A stretch of 64,000 nucleotides of DNA from DATARH01 sp963789255 (GCA_963789255.1 CAWBJW010000003.1:248001-312000); one strand, 5' to 3'. Numbered from the stretch's first letter, positions 27,217 through 37,462 are shown. The notes: generated from the sequence alone by a model not told the origin. Numbers and translations are program-made.

Positions 27217-27628
27217 TTGCCATCGGTGAAAGTCTCATGCTACTCGACAATTCGGTCGCCGCATGTACCATCGCTTGGTAACCGGGAATGCCTTAAGGCG
27301 AATGACCAGGAGCTCGTCCCAGTCTCACCAAGACTTGTCATCCGACCGCGCCTGTGGGCGATCATCGTTGGGGTCGTCTTCTTGATACTTGAATTTGCCG
27401 CGCCCGGGGTGCGGCATCGTGCGTAGGCTTGGTGTGCTGTTGAGCCGCATCGTCAGCCCGGTCGCGATGGCGCTGCTGTTTTTTGCCGTGGTGACTCCTG
27501 TCGCACTGATCTGCCGTATCCTCGGCCACGACCCGCTGCGCCGGAAGCTCGACCCGACAGCGGCGACCTACTGGATCGATCGGGTTCCCCCGGGACCATC
27601 GCCCGACAGCATCAAGGATCAGTTCTAA
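27217..27628 (+). CDS. SxtJ-like small membrane protein (frameshifted)
   Basis: Two pieces in different frames. The first contains VIRPRLWAIIVGVVFLILEF; after a break near 27415 the second reads RRLGVLLSRIVSPVAMALLF, then VVTPVALICRILGHDPLRRK and YWIDRVPPGPSPDSIKDQF. The RIVSP...VVTP...GHDPLR...YW pattern is the signature of SxtJ, a two- or three-helix membrane protein that sits next to carbamoyltransferases in many genomes. It lies 50 bp upstream of such a gene here. Function unknown; the name comes from the saxitoxin cluster and does not imply toxin synthesis. Confidence 0.7.
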
Positions 27629-27678
27629 TGGCGCGAATCAAATACCTGCCACCCTCCTCGGATTGAGGGCCCGGCGCG

Positions 27679-29512
27679 GTGCGCATCCTCGGGATTTCCG
27701 CATTTTATCACGACAGTGCGGCCGCGCTCGTCGTCGATGGCGACATCGCCGCCGCCGCCCAGGAAGAGCGGTTCACGCGCAAGAAGCAGGACGCCGATTT
27801 TCCCAGGAACGCCATCGAATACTGCCTGTCGGTCGCCGGCGGCCTCGACAAGATCGACTATGTTGCCTTCTACGATAAGCCGTTTCTCAAGTTCCAGCGG
27901 CTGCTGGAAACCTATCTTGCCTTTGCGCCGCGCGGGTTCGCCTCGTTCAGCCAGGCGATCCCGCTGTGGCTCCGGGAAAAACTGTTCCAGAAGTCCCTGA
28001 TCAAGGGCGAGGCTCAAGCGCTGGATGACGGATTTCGACTGGGACAACCGGCTGCTCTTCGCCGAGCACCACCAGAGTCACGCGGCGAGCGCGTTCTATC
28101 CCTCGCCCTTCGGCGAAGCCGCCATTCTGACGATGGACGGGGTCGGCGAATGGGCGACGACATCGCTGGCCCGCGGGCAGGGCAACGACGTGACGATGCT
28201 GCGCGAGATCCATTTCCCGCATTCGCTCGGCCTCCTGTACTCGGCCTTCACCGCCTACACCGGCTTCAAGGTCAACTCCGGGGAATACAAGGTCATGGGG
28301 CTCGCGCCCTACGGCGAGCCGCGCTACGCGCAGACGATTCTCGATCATCTGATCGACGTAAAGCCGGATGGCACGTTTCGATTGGACCTGTCCTATTTCG
28401 ACTATTGCGCCGGCCTGCGCATGACCAACGAAAAGTTCGACGCGCTGTTCGGCGGCCCGCCGCGCTCATCGGAAACCTGGCTGACGCAACGGGACATGGA
28501 CCTCGCGGCGTCGATCCAGGCGGTCACCGAAGAAATCGTCCTGCGGCTGACCCGATCGATTGCCGCCGACACCGGCTCAAGGAATTTGTGTCTCGCGGGC
28601 GGGGTTGCGCTCAACTGCGTCGCCAACGGCAAGGTGCTCAAGGACGGAGGGTTCGATCGCGTGTGGATCCAGCCGGCCGCGGGGGATGCCGGCGGCGCTC
28701 TCGGGGCGGCGCTCCTCGGATACCATCGCTTCAAATCCGGCGAACGCATTGTCGGCAACCGGATCGACGCGATGGTTGGCGCCTATCTCGGGCCGGAATA
28801 CGCGCAGCCGGAAATCGAGCGGCAGCTCACCGCCGCCGGTGCGCGCTTCCGGGTTCTGGAGGAGGGCGATCTGGCCGACGCCACCGTCGATGCCCTGGTC
28901 GCGGAAAAGGCGGTCGGCTGGTTCCACGGGCGCATGGAGTTTGGGCCGCGCGCCCTGGGCAACCGATCGATCCTCGGCGACCCGCGCTCGCCGGGCATGC
29001 AGAAGGCGCTCAATCTGCGCGTCAAGTATCGCGAGTTGTTCCGCCCGTTCGCCCCCTCGGTCATGCGCGAGCACGTCGCCGACTGGTTCGAGCTTGACGC
29101 CGACAGTCCCTACATGCTGCTGGTCGCGGACGTTCTCGGGCGGCGCCGCCGCCCGATGACGGCAGAAGAAGAAGCGCTTTTCGGCATCGACAAGCTCAAC
29201 GTGCCGCGCTCGGAAATTCCGGCGGTGACGCACGTCAATTACTCGGCGCGCGTCCAGACCGTCAACAAGGAGACCAACCCGCGCTACCATGCGCTGCTCG
29301 CGCGCTTTTATGCCCGCACCGGCTGTCCGGTCCTCGTCAATACCAGCTTCAACGTGCGCAGCGAGCCGATCGTCTGCACCCCGGAAGACGCCTTCCGCTG
29401 CTTCATGGGCACCGAGATCGAGCTGCTGGTCGCCGGCAACTGCCTGTTGCGCAAAGAGGACCAGGACGAGGCTCTGCGCCGCGATTACAAGGACCGTTTC
29501 GATCCCGATTGA
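27679..29512 (+). CDS. O-carbamoyltransferase, CmcH/NodU family (one frameshift)
   Basis: Transfers a carbamoyl group from carbamoyl phosphate, via carbamoyl-AMP, to a hydroxyl. Starts with GTG: MRILGISAFYHDSAAALVVD, with EERFTRKKQD. A break near 28015 is followed by NRLLFAEHHQSHAASAFYPS (HxxxH metal site), TMDGVGEWAT, YSAFTAYTGFKVNSGEYKVM, NLCLAGGVALNCVANGKV, and the C-terminal FGPRALGNRSILGDPR and NTSFNVRSEPIVC. Both the Kae1-like and YrdC-like domains are complete; about 610 residues. With SxtJ upstream, it forms a pair seen in exopolysaccharide or secondary-product loci. Confidence 0.92.
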
Positions 29513-29607
29513 GCGGATTAGGCGGGGGGGAACGCGGCGGCATTGTTCCGCCCTGCCTCACTGAGCTAACGTGGCGGCTCGATCCATGGCGGAGCGGGAG
29601 AGTTGCG

Positions 29608-30167
29608 ATGATCAAACTGGCGGGCATCGGCCACGTCCTCCTGCGGGTCGCCGACGAGGAGGAATCCAAGCGCTTCTACCGCGACGTGCTCGGGTTCCTG
29701 GTCGCCGAACAGGACCCGAGCACGGCGGCGTCTTCATGACCTTGGGCGACGGCTTTCACACGATCGACATCACCCAGCATCCCGCCCCGCAGGACGCGGC
29801 GCGGCCAACGCGCGGCCAGCTCGGGCTCGTGCACGTCGCCTTCAAGGTCGCCAGCTACGCGGCCTTGCGCGAGGCCTACGGCCACCTGCTCAAGAGCGGC
29901 GTCGAGGTGCTGCGCGCGATCGACCATGTCTGCCAGCGCAGCGTCTATTTCACCGATCCCGACGGCAACGGCCTCGAGATCTATTATGAGATGCCGAACG
30001 CGCTGGCGCTGTTCCCCAACGGCCGCGGCGATGAGGACGAGGCGCTGCCGCTGTCCGGCGCCGGCGAGCCGCTGCCCCGCTGGCTCACCGAGGAATGGCC
30101 CGGCGCCGCGGCGATGGCCAAGGTCGAACGGCTGCGGCATCAACCGGCGCCCGGCGCTGCCGGCTAA
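29608..30167 (+). CDS. VOC (glyoxalase/dioxygenase) family protein (frameshifted)
   Basis: A metal-dependent vicinal oxygen chelate fold. Starts IKLAGIGHVLLRVADEEESK RFYRDVLGF-like (first metal His in 'GHVLLRV'); a missing G near 29720 moves the frame, after which come FMTLGDGFHTIDITQHP, LGLVHVAFKVASYAALREAY (second His) and VYFTDPDGNGLEIYYEMPNA with the Glu ligand. About 186 residues including a Pro-rich tail. The substrate is unknown. It converges with and overlaps by 4 bp the small gene on the minus strand. Confidence 0.85.
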
Positions 30168-30505
30168 CCCTTTCCCGCGGCGGGCGCCCATTTGCCGCCC
30201 GATTTGAGGAGCGCCGCCACCTCGCGCGGGTATTCGTCATCGACCGAGTATTCGTAGCAGCGGATATGCCCGGCATCCGGGCAGGCGGCGTCGATTGCGG
30301 CCAGCGCCTCGGCCAAATTCTCGAAATCGCCGGTGAATTGCAGCCGGCTGTTCCACACTCCCTTGGACGCGCGGGTCAGCCTGCCGCGCGTCGGCGCGTC
30401 GGTCTCCGGCACCCGGTCGAGATAGACGGTGATCTCGATCCCGACGCCGCCCGAGGGCTCCGTCTCGTCGCGGGTCACTTCGACGCGAAAGGTCTCGTAG
30501 GCCAT
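30164..30505 (-). CDS. Conserved small hypothetical protein
   Basis: A 113-residue soluble protein starting MAYETFRVEVTRDETEPSGG. Beta-rich first half (VGIEITVYLDRVPETDAPTR, VWNSRLQFTGDFENLAEALA) and an acidic second half with a Cys/Tyr pair (GHIRCYEYSVDDEYP). The composition and regular strand pattern support a real gene. I cannot assign a family or function. Its 3' end overlaps that of the VOC gene. Confidence 0.6.
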   Translation of the reverse strand: MAYETFRVEVTRDETEPSGGVGIEITVYLDRVPETDAPTRGRLTRASKGVWNSRLQFTGDFENLAEALAAIDAACPDAGHIRCYEYSVDDEYPREVAALLKSGGKWAPAAGKG

Positions 30506-30572
30506 TTACGACATCCAAGATTAAATCGTCATTACCGCGATATGACGAACAAATTGTATAACATTGATATTA

Positions 30573-30750
30573 TTGTCGCTTCGAATACAGCGACATGCCG
30601 ATCCCGGCATGCCAAATAATTTTAATCAGGTCACCTCTGGCACCTCCAAAAACGTACAAATCGCCGGCATGGGGTCGCGGCCGAGATCTTCGCGAGCGCG
30701 TCGCGCAGATAGGCTTGCGGGTTGCCCCGTTGAGCGTCGGCATTTTCGGC
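30573..30750 (-). mobile_element. IS66-family remnant (TnpC tail joined to TnpB fragment)
   Basis: On the minus strand NADAQRGNPQAYLRDALAKI matches the C-terminus of IS66 TnpC transposases. It runs directly, after a change of frame, into DLYVFGGARGDLIKIIWHAG IGMSLYSKR-like sequence typical of the middle of TnpB. In an intact IS66 the order is tnpA-tnpB-tnpC, so this is a scrambled, decayed scar of less than 200 bp. No terminal repeats are recognisable. Confidence 0.7.
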
Positions 30751-30810
30751 TTCCTACATGGCGGTGGGTTCAATATGGTATCGGAGGTCAGCTTGAGCTG
30801 AGGGAGCACC

Positions 30811-31236
30811 ATGCGTCAATTTGGCAGGTGGGTCGTCGCCTTTCTCGCGGTCGTACTGGTCTCGGGGACGGCATCGGCGCAGACGAGAACCTTCACCGCG
30901 ACCCTTAACGCCGCCGCCGAGGTTCCTCCGTCGAACAGCCCGGGGACCGGCACGGCGACGGTGACCCTCAATCCCGCTACGAAGGTCATTTCCTGGACCG
31001 TCACCTATTCGGGATTGGGGGAGCCGGTAATGGCGGCGCATATCCACGGCCCGGCGGCGGCGTCAGCGAACGCTTCGGTCGTCGTGCCGCTAGGGGATTC
31101 GCTGGCGAGCCCGATCCAGGGCACGGCGAGCTTGACCGACGGGCAGATTGCCGACCTCGAAGCCGGCAAGTACTATGTCATGCTGCACACCAAGTCCCAT
31201 CCGGGCGGCGCGATCCGCGGCCAGCTGCTGCCGTAG
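30811..31236 (+). CDS. Exported CHRD-domain protein
   Basis: A 141-residue protein with a signal peptide (WVVAFLAVVLVSGTASAQTR, cleavage after ASA). The rest is a single CHRD domain: FTATLNAAAEVPPSNSPGTG, ISWTVTYSGLGEPVMAAHIH, then ASLTDGQIADLEAGKYYVML and HTKSHPGGAIRGQLLP. The 'AHIHGPA' and 'HTKxHPGGxIRGQL' motifs are diagnostic. The CHRD domain was first seen in chordin; in bacteria such proteins are periplasmic or secreted with unknown partners. GGGAGC precedes the ATG. Confidence 0.92.
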   Translation: MRQFGRWVVAFLAVVLVSGTASAQTRTFTATLNAAAEVPPSNSPGTGTATVTLNPATKVISWTVTYSGLGEPVMAAHIHGPAAASANASVVVPLGDSLASPIQGTASLTDGQIADLEAGKYYVMLHTKSHPGGAIRGQLLP

Positions 31237-31602
31237 CCCGGGCACCGCGGACGCGGCAAATCCATAGCGGTGCCGCGGCGGGCTGCGGAGAGGCCGATCG
31301 GCTGCAAAATTGCAGCGACAATTTCCCCTGGCGACCCTTCGGGTGATTGCCGCACAGACGCTATCCGAGAGCAAAAGCCGCGACGATCGGGACTGGAGGC
31401 TTTGCGCGCCGCCGCGGCGTCGGTCGGATTGCTCCGCCGCGCCGGAAGGTCGATTTGCCTTGAGACAGGTTGAGCGGCCGCGTGACGGAGCGGGCGGCCG
31501 GTCGAGGTTGCCGGCGCGTCGGGGGTGCGCCACAATGAGCGTGAATCCGCTGGGAGGCCGAGCGTGTCTCGGCAGGGCGCGGGCGGGCTGTCAGAGGCAT
31601 TG
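31237..31602. other. Intergenic region upstream of the T6SS genes
   Basis: 366 bp with no supported gene. It must hold the promoter of the clpV-vgrG transcript; I cannot pick out a convincing sigma-70 or sigma-54 (GG-N10-GC) site by eye. Confidence 0.5.
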
Positions 31603-34272
31603 ATGTCCGACATTAAGGCGCTTATCGGAAAGCTCAATCCGGCGTGCAAGCGTGCGCTCGAGATGGCGGCGGAGCGCTGTCTCGTCCACACGCATTTCTC
31701 GATCGAGATGGAGCATCTGCTGCTGCAGATGATCGAGATGCCGGACGGCGATGTGCCGCGTGTCCTGCGCTATTACGAGATCGCCCCGGCCCAGGTCGCG
31801 GCCCAGCTCAACGAAGCGCTCGAAAAGCTGAAGCGCGGCAACAGCCGCACCCCGGCGCTGTCACCGCATCTGCTTGATTGGCTGCAAGCCGGCTGGGTGT
31901 TCGGATCGCTGCGTCTGGGGCGGCAGAACGTGCGCTCGGGGGCGCTGCTCGCCGCTCTCTATGAGGAGGAGGCGCTGCGCGCGCTGATCGTCGATTCGGC
32001 GCCGCTGTTGCTGCGCGTACCGCGCAGCAGGCTGGCCGAGGATCTGCCGGAGCTCGTGAGCGGTTCGGCCGAGGACGATGCGGCGCAGGCGCCTGCTGCG
32101 GGCCCGGCTGCGGGCGGCGCGATCCTAGGCAAAGGCGGCGGTCGCACTACGACGCTAGACGCCTACACGATCGATTTGACGGCCGAGGCGGCGGCGGGGA
32201 AGATCGATCCGATCGTCGGTCGCGATGCCGAAATTCGTCAGGTCATCGACGTATTGATGCGCCGTCGGCAGAACAATCCGATCCTGACCGGCGAGGCCGG
32301 CGTCGGCAAGACCGCGATCGTCGAAGGTTTCGCCCAGCAGATTGTCGCGCGCCAAGTGCCGCCGCCTCTCGCGAATGTATCCGTGCGCATCCTCGATCTC
32401 GGGCTGTTGCAGGCCGGCGCCGGCATCCGTGGCGAGTTCGAAAACCGCCTTCGCGGGGTCATCGACGAGGTCGCCGCCTCGCCGCGCCCGATCGTATTGT
32501 TCATAGACGAGGCGCATACGCTGATCGGTGCCGGCGGTACCGCCGGCCAGGGCGATGCCGCCAATCTGTTGAAGCCGGCGCTGGCTCGCGGCCAGTTGCG
32601 CACGATCGCGGCGACTACCTGGGGCGAGTACAAGAAATATTTCGAGAAGGATCCGGCGCTCGCCCGCCGGTTCCAGGTCATCAAGGTGGGCGAGCCGAGC
32701 GAGGAGGCGGCCAGCCGGATGCTGCGGGCGCTGATGCCAAAGCTCGAACAGCATCACGGCGTACGCGTGCTCGACGTTGCCGTGACCGAGGCCGTGCGCC
32801 TGTCGAACCGCTACATAATCGGTCGCCAGCTGCCCGACAAGGCGATCAGCGTGCTCGACACGGCCTGCGCGCGTGTAGCGATCGCCCGCGCCGGCGAACC
32901 GCCGGCGTTGCTGGACGCGATGCGCCAGACGGAAAGCCTCGCCCAGGAAATCGCCAGCCTCAGCCGCGAAGCGGTAACCGGACAAGACCACAACGAGCGG
33001 ATCGAAGGACTGAGCGAGGAGCGCGCGGGGGTCGAGGAGCGGCGGCATCGGCTGCTGGCGCGGTTCGAGCAGGAAAAAGCGACGGTCGAGCGCCTCGATG
33101 CGCTCGAGCGGGAAATCCAGTCCGGTGGGACCGAAAAAAACATCGCCTCGCTCGTCGGCGAGTTGGGCGGTCTGCGGCTCGGTCTCGAAGCCTTGCAGGA
33201 CGGCGAGCCGATGGTACCGCCGCATGTCGACGGCCATGTCGTCGCCACGGTCGTCTCGGGGTGGACTGGGATCCCGGTCAGCAAGATGCTGGCCGGCAAT
33301 CTTGATGCAGTACGCACGCTGCGCGATAGGATGACGGCGCGTATCGTTGGTCAGGATGCCGCCCTCGACGCGATTCGTCGTCGCATCCAGACTTTTCATG
33401 CCGATCTCGGCGAGCCGGACAAGCCGGCCGGGGTGTTCATGCTGGTCGGGCCGAGCGGCGTCGGCAAGACCGAAACGGCAGTGACCCTCGCAGACATTCT
33501 CTACGGAGGCTCGCGCAGCATGATCGTAATCAACATGTCGGAATATCAGGAGGCGCACTCGGTATCGGGCCTCAAGGGCGCGCCGCCCGGCTATGTCGGC
33601 TATGGCCAGGGCGGGGTGTTGACCGAGGCCGTGCGCCGCGCGCCCTACAGCGTCGTCCTGCTCGACGAGGCGGAGAAGGCACACCCGGATGTCATCGAAT
33701 TGTTCTATCAGGTCTTCGACAAGGGTACGCTTGAGGACAGTGAAGGACAGCTCGTCGATTTCAGGAACACGATCATCCTGCTGACCTCCAACCTCGGCAG
33801 CGACGCGATTGTCGATCTCGTTCGCCAGCGCGGGCGCGGGGTTAGCCTCAACGAGTTGTCGGCGGCGGTGCGGCCGGCATTGTCGCACCACTTCAAGCCG
33901 GCGTTTCTCGGTCGGCTCGTCATCGTGCCGTATCTGCCGCTCGGCGACGACCAGCTGCGGCAGATCGCCGATCTGAAGCTGCACGCGATCGAGGAGCGCG
34001 TCGGACGGACCTATGGCGCCGAGCTGTCCTGGGATCCGGCTGTCGTCGATGCGATTGTCGCGCGCTGCACCGAAACCGAGAGCGGCGCGCGCACGATCGA
34101 TCATCTGTTGACCCACACGCTGTTGCCCGAACTTTCCGGGCATGTCCTCGATCGCCTCGCAGACCGCGCCGAATTCGATCTGATCCGTATCCGACTCGAC
34201 GACATCGGCGAGTTTGCCTTCGAGTTCTCGACCTCGGCGCTCGCCGGGGCGGTGCGCGAGGCGGCGGCATGA
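31603..34272 (+). CDS. clpV: Type VI secretion ATPase ClpV/TssH
   Basis: An intact 889-residue AAA+ unfoldase that disassembles the contracted T6SS sheath. The N-terminal domain (MSDIKALIGKLNPACKRALE) resembles the sheath-binding ClpV N domain. First AAA module: NPILTGEAGVGKTAIVEGFA (Walker A), FIDEAHTLIGAGG (Walker B). A shorter middle coiled coil follows. Second module: VFMLVGPSGVGKTETAVTLA, MSEYQEAHSVSGLKGAPPGY VGYGQGG-type sensor and VVLLDEAEKAHPDV. The LKGAPPGYVG pore and the absence of ClpB's long M-domain support ClpV. The stop overlaps the vgrG start as ATGA, so the two are coupled. Confidence 0.95.
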   Translation: MSDIKALIGKLNPACKRALEMAAERCLVHTHFSIEMEHLLLQMIEMPDGDVPRVLRYYEIAPAQVAAQLNEALEKLKRGNSRTPALSPHLLDWLQAGWVFGSLRLGRQNVRSGALLAALYEEEALRALIVDSAPLLLRVPRSRLAEDLPELVSGSAEDDAAQAPAAGPAAGGAILGKGGGRTTTLDAYTIDLTAEAAAGKIDPIVGRDAEIRQVIDVLMRRRQNNPILTGEAGVGKTAIVEGFAQQIVARQVPPPLANVSVRILDLGLLQAGAGIRGEFENRLRGVIDEVAASPRPIVLFIDEAHTLIGAGGTAGQGDAANLLKPALARGQLRTIAATTWGEYKKYFEKDPALARRFQVIKVGEPSEEAASRMLRALMPKLEQHHGVRVLDVAVTEAVRLSNRYIIGRQLPDKAISVLDTACARVAIARAGEPPALLDAMRQTESLAQEIASLSREAVTGQDHNERIEGLSEERAGVEERRHRLLARFEQEKATVERLDALEREIQSGGTEKNIASLVGELGGLRLGLEALQDGEPMVPPHVDGHVVATVVSGWTGIPVSKMLAGNLDAVRTLRDRMTARIVGQDAALDAIRRRIQTFHADLGEPDKPAGVFMLVGPSGVGKTETAVTLADILYGGSRSMIVINMSEYQEAHSVSGLKGAPPGYVGYGQGGVLTEAVRRAPYSVVLLDEAEKAHPDVIELFYQVFDKGTLEDSEGQLVDFRNTIILLTSNLGSDAIVDLVRQRGRGVSLNELSAAVRPALSHHFKPAFLGRLVIVPYLPLGDDQLRQIADLKLHAIEERVGRTYGAELSWDPAVVDAIVARCTETESGARTIDHLLTHTLLPELSGHVLDRLADRAEFDLIRIRLDDIGEFAFEFSTSALAGAVREAAA

Positions 34273-36246
34273 GCGATGTCCTCGGCTACACGCAGGCGGG
34301 ATTTGCCTTCGAGGTGTCAACGCCGTTCGGCGCCGACACGCTGTTGCTGGAGACTTTCGAGATCGGCGAGGCCATCTCGCAGCCGTTCGACATGCGGCTG
34401 GTCATGCGATCGGAGGACAACAACCTTGATTTTTCCCAAATCGTCGGCCAGGGCGTGACTTTGACGTTCGACTGACTCGAGCGGAAACAAGAGCTATTTC
34501 AACGGGATCGTCGAGCGATTTCGCCAGGACGGGCTGCTCTACAGCGCTGAGGTTCGTCCGAAGCTGTGGCAGCTCAATTTGGTCTCCGACAACCGGATCT
34601 TTCAGAACATGAGCACGCCGGACATTGTCCAGCAAATCTTGCAGAATAACGGATTCGACCAGGGCACTGATTTCAAAATCTCGACTGCGGGTACGTATGG
34701 ACTTCGCGAATATTGTGTTCAATATAATGAGACTTCATTGAATTTTGTATCGCGGCTGCTTGAGGAAGAGGGCATCTTCTATTACTTCGAGCACAGCGAT
34801 GGCAGTCACGTACTTGTGCTGGCCGACCATCCCTCGGACTGTCCGGTCTGCGTCAACCTCTCGACCGCGAATTTCGTGACCGAGACCTCGCGCGCCTGGC
34901 TCGAGACCGACATCGTGACCTCCGCCGGTATGGAAGAGATCGTCGTTCCGAAGACGTTTCAGTTGACCGACTACGACTTCACCTCGCCGGCATCGTCGTT
35001 GCTATCCACGGTCAGCGGCACCGGCACCGGCAGCCTCTACGAATACCCGGGCCTTTACACGACAAAGGACGACGGCGACGCGCGGGTCAAAATTCGCCTC
35101 GACGAAGCGCAATCGCTGCAAAAGACCCTCTGGGGAGAGAGTATCTGCCGGACCTTCCGCAGCGGCCAAAAATTCACGCTCGCCCAGCATCCGCTAGATG
35201 CCCTCAACGCGGACTATGTGCTGCATTCGGTCTCTCATAGCGGCGCGCACAACCGTTACAGCAACAGCTTTTCAGGGTTTCCCGCGGATGCCGCGTTTCG
35301 GCCGCCGCGCGCCGCCGCCAAGCCGCGCATACACGGCACCCAGACCGCCGTTGTCGTCGGCAAATCGGGCGAGGAGATCTGGACCGATCAGTACGGCCGC
35401 ATCAAGGTCCAGTTTTACTGGGACCAGGTCGGCAAGAACGACGAGAACAGCTCGTGCTGGATCCGGGTTGCGCAGGGCTGGGCCGGCAAGAACTGGGGCG
35501 CGACTTGGCTACCGCGGATCGGCCAGGAGGTGGTGGTCGCGTTTCTCGATGGCAACCCCGACCGGCCGCTCGTCGTCGGCTCGGTCTATAACGGCCAGCA
35601 GCCGGTGCCCTACGCGCTGTCGGACCAGCAGACCAAGAGTACGATCAAGAGCAGTTCGTCAAAGGGCGGCAGCGGCTTCAACGAGATCCGGTTCGAGGAC
35701 AAGGCCGGGTCCGAGGAAGTGTACATGCACGCCCAGAAGGACATGACGGTCGAAATCCTCAACGATCTCACCTGGACGGTCAGCCACAACGAGACGGCCA
35801 CCGTCACAAACGACCGTTCCGCGACGATCAGTCAGGGCAATGAATTGTTGACAGTCAGCCAGGGCAACCGCAGTACCACCGTCAGCCAGGGCAACGATAC
35901 GCTGACGATTAGTCAGGGCACGCGCACTGTCAGCGTCACCGGGTCCGAATCGCACACCAGCAAGAACGGCTTTACCCATGAGGTGACCGGCGATTTCACG
36001 CTGAAAGTGACCGGCAGCATCACGATCCAGGCGACCGGCGGCATCACGATTAAGTCGGGCACCTCGCTGGAAATCGACGCCGGCACCTCTCTGACGTTGC
36101 AGGCCGGGACCAGCCTTACGGGCAACGCCGGCACGAGCCTCAGCCTCGCTGGCAGCGTCAGCGCCGAACTCAAGGGCAACGCCTCGGCGAATGTCGAAGG
36201 CTCCGGGATGCTGACCCTCAAGGGCGGCATCGTGCAGATCAACTGA
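34269..36246 (+). CDS. vgrG: Type VI secretion spike protein VgrG/TssI (one frameshift)
   Basis: The tip of the T6SS needle. Starts MSDVLGYTQAGFAFEVSTPF with the gp27-like domain (ETFEIGEAISQPFDMRLVMR). One extra base at about 34476 creates an apparent stop after VTLTFD; the frame then continues SSGNKSYFNGIVERFRQDG, SLNFVSRLLEEEGIFYYFEH and the gp5-like OB domain DQYGRIKVQFYWDQVGKND. The C-terminal third is a regular beta-helix spike with SQGN-type repeats and LTLQAGTSLTGNAGTSL-like units, ending GMLTLKGGIVQIN. No extra effector domain is fused. About 659 residues. ATGA overlap with clpV; TGATG overlap with the next gene. Confidence 0.93.
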
Positions 36247-36974
36247 TGGCGGAAGCCGGCGAAGCGCAGCCATCCTCCGGTATGACCCTTGCCGGGGGGC
36301 CCGCCGAGGTGTCGCCGCCGGACGGCGTCGTGGTCCGGCTCGTCGATGGCACGGTCGCCGACGAAACGCCGTTTGCGGGCGGCGCAATCGATGGCGAGGC
36401 AAAGATCTACGGCGCGGAAGGCTGGCTGCGACGCGTCGCCCGTTTCAAGGCGGGGCAACTCGCCGGCGAAACCGTCGAATACGATGCCGACGGCAATGTG
36501 GTCGCGCGCTTCACCTTCGCCGGCGGCCGGCTGAACGGCCCGGCATCAGTCTTTGTGAACGGCCGGGTGAGCCAGCAGATGCACTATGTGGACGCGATGC
36601 TGTCGGGCGAAATGCGGAGCTATGATGCTGCGGGCGCGCTGGTCTCGGTTTCGCATTTCGTCCACGGGCATCTCGACGGCGAATCAACGGCGCTCAGGCT
36701 CGACGGCTCGCCGATTCGCGTCGCCCATTACCGCAAGGGCCAGCTCGACGGCGAGGTCGCGGAATATTGGGACAACGGCAAGATTCGCCAGCGCGCCCAG
36801 TACAAGGACAATGTGCTGAACGGTCCGACCGTCACCTACCTGATGACCGGCGAACCGGACCAAAACATCATCTATGACAACGGCAAGCCGGTGGCCAACA
36901 GACCGCTGACACAGCCGCAAGACGCGCCGGCCGGTCCGGTAAACTGGCTCGACCGGTTGATCAGCGGCACCTGA
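36246..36974 (+). CDS. YwqK/MORN-like repeat protein coupled to vgrG
   Basis: A 242-residue protein built of MORN-variant repeats: FAGGAIDGEAKIYGAEGWLR, FKAGQLAGETVEYDADGNVV, FAGGRLNGPASVFVNGRVSQ, FVHGHLDGESTALRLDGSPI, YRKGQLDGEVAEYWDNGKIR and YKDNVLNGPTVTYLMTGEPD. Repeats of about 23 residues with the G-x-L-x-G-x core resemble the YwqK antitoxin family. Its start overlaps the vgrG stop (TGATG), so it is translated with the spike. In T6SS loci such proteins may act as adaptor, immunity or effector; which one is not decided by sequence. No signal peptide. Confidence 0.82.
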   Translation: MAEAGEAQPSSGMTLAGGPAEVSPPDGVVVRLVDGTVADETPFAGGAIDGEAKIYGAEGWLRRVARFKAGQLAGETVEYDADGNVVARFTFAGGRLNGPASVFVNGRVSQQMHYVDAMLSGEMRSYDAAGALVSVSHFVHGHLDGESTALRLDGSPIRVAHYRKGQLDGEVAEYWDNGKIRQRAQYKDNVLNGPTVTYLMTGEPDQNIIYDNGKPVANRPLTQPQDAPAGPVNWLDRLISGT

Positions 36975-37075
36975 CGCTGGCGCCGCGACTGCCGATCGGT
37001 ATTCACGCGCTGATCAATGCCGCCGCGACGACCATGGATCCGCGCCTGCCGGGCTGATGTCCGACCTTTCTCGGC

Positions 37076-37462
37076 TTAGGGGATCATCTCGGTAAATTGA
37101 CCAGGGGTCAGGATGCTGATCACGCCGGCCCAGGCGCACATGCATTTCGAATTGTTGTCGAGCACCGGCATGTTCCCGATCATCACGGTCGGCGCGCCCG
37201 GCACCCACGGTGTGGTCACCGGCACGCACGGCATCGGCGTCAGCACGCCCAATGCCGCCGCGGTGGCGGCAATGACCTCCGGGTTGGCAGGGCTCATGCA
37301 CATGCCGAAAGGCGGAATGTTGACGATCGGAGCGAAATCCATGATGTTTGCCGCCGGCATGCCGCTGCTGAGCACGCGATTGGCCGGCAGCACGATAAGC
37401 GCCGACGGCGCGACGCCGAACGAGCACATCAGCTGCGCGCCCATCGTGACCTGTATCGCCAT
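37076..37462 (-). CDS. DUF4280 PAAR-like protein
   Basis: An intact 128-residue protein. MAIQVTMGAQLMCSFGVAPS, then NIMDFAPIVNIPPFGMCMSP and a C-terminal TVMIGNMPVLDNNSKCMCAW. The repeated Cys and the 'G-A-x-L-x-C-S-F-G' opening are those of DUF4280, a PAAR-like family that caps VgrG spikes or similar contractile devices and carries effectors. It is on the strand opposite vgrG, upstream of the peptidase gene fragment which shares its strand further right. The name and context imply a spike-tip role. Confidence 0.88.
   Translation of the reverse strand: MAIQVTMGAQLMCSFGVAPSALIVLPANRVLSSGMPAANIMDFAPIVNIPPFGMCMSPANPEVIAATAAALGVLTPMPCVPVTTPWVPGAPTVMIGNMPVLDNNSKCMCAWAGVISILTPGQFTEMIP

Noticed and set aside
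31525..31602. Longer start for ClpV at 31525
   Set aside because: The extra 26 residues are Arg/Gly-rich with no homology; the ATG at 31603 begins at the usual ClpV N-domain.
35820..35940. Possible CRISPR-like array in vgrG
   Set aside because: The repeats are short, imperfect and in frame, encoding SQGN units of the spike; there are no uniform spacers.
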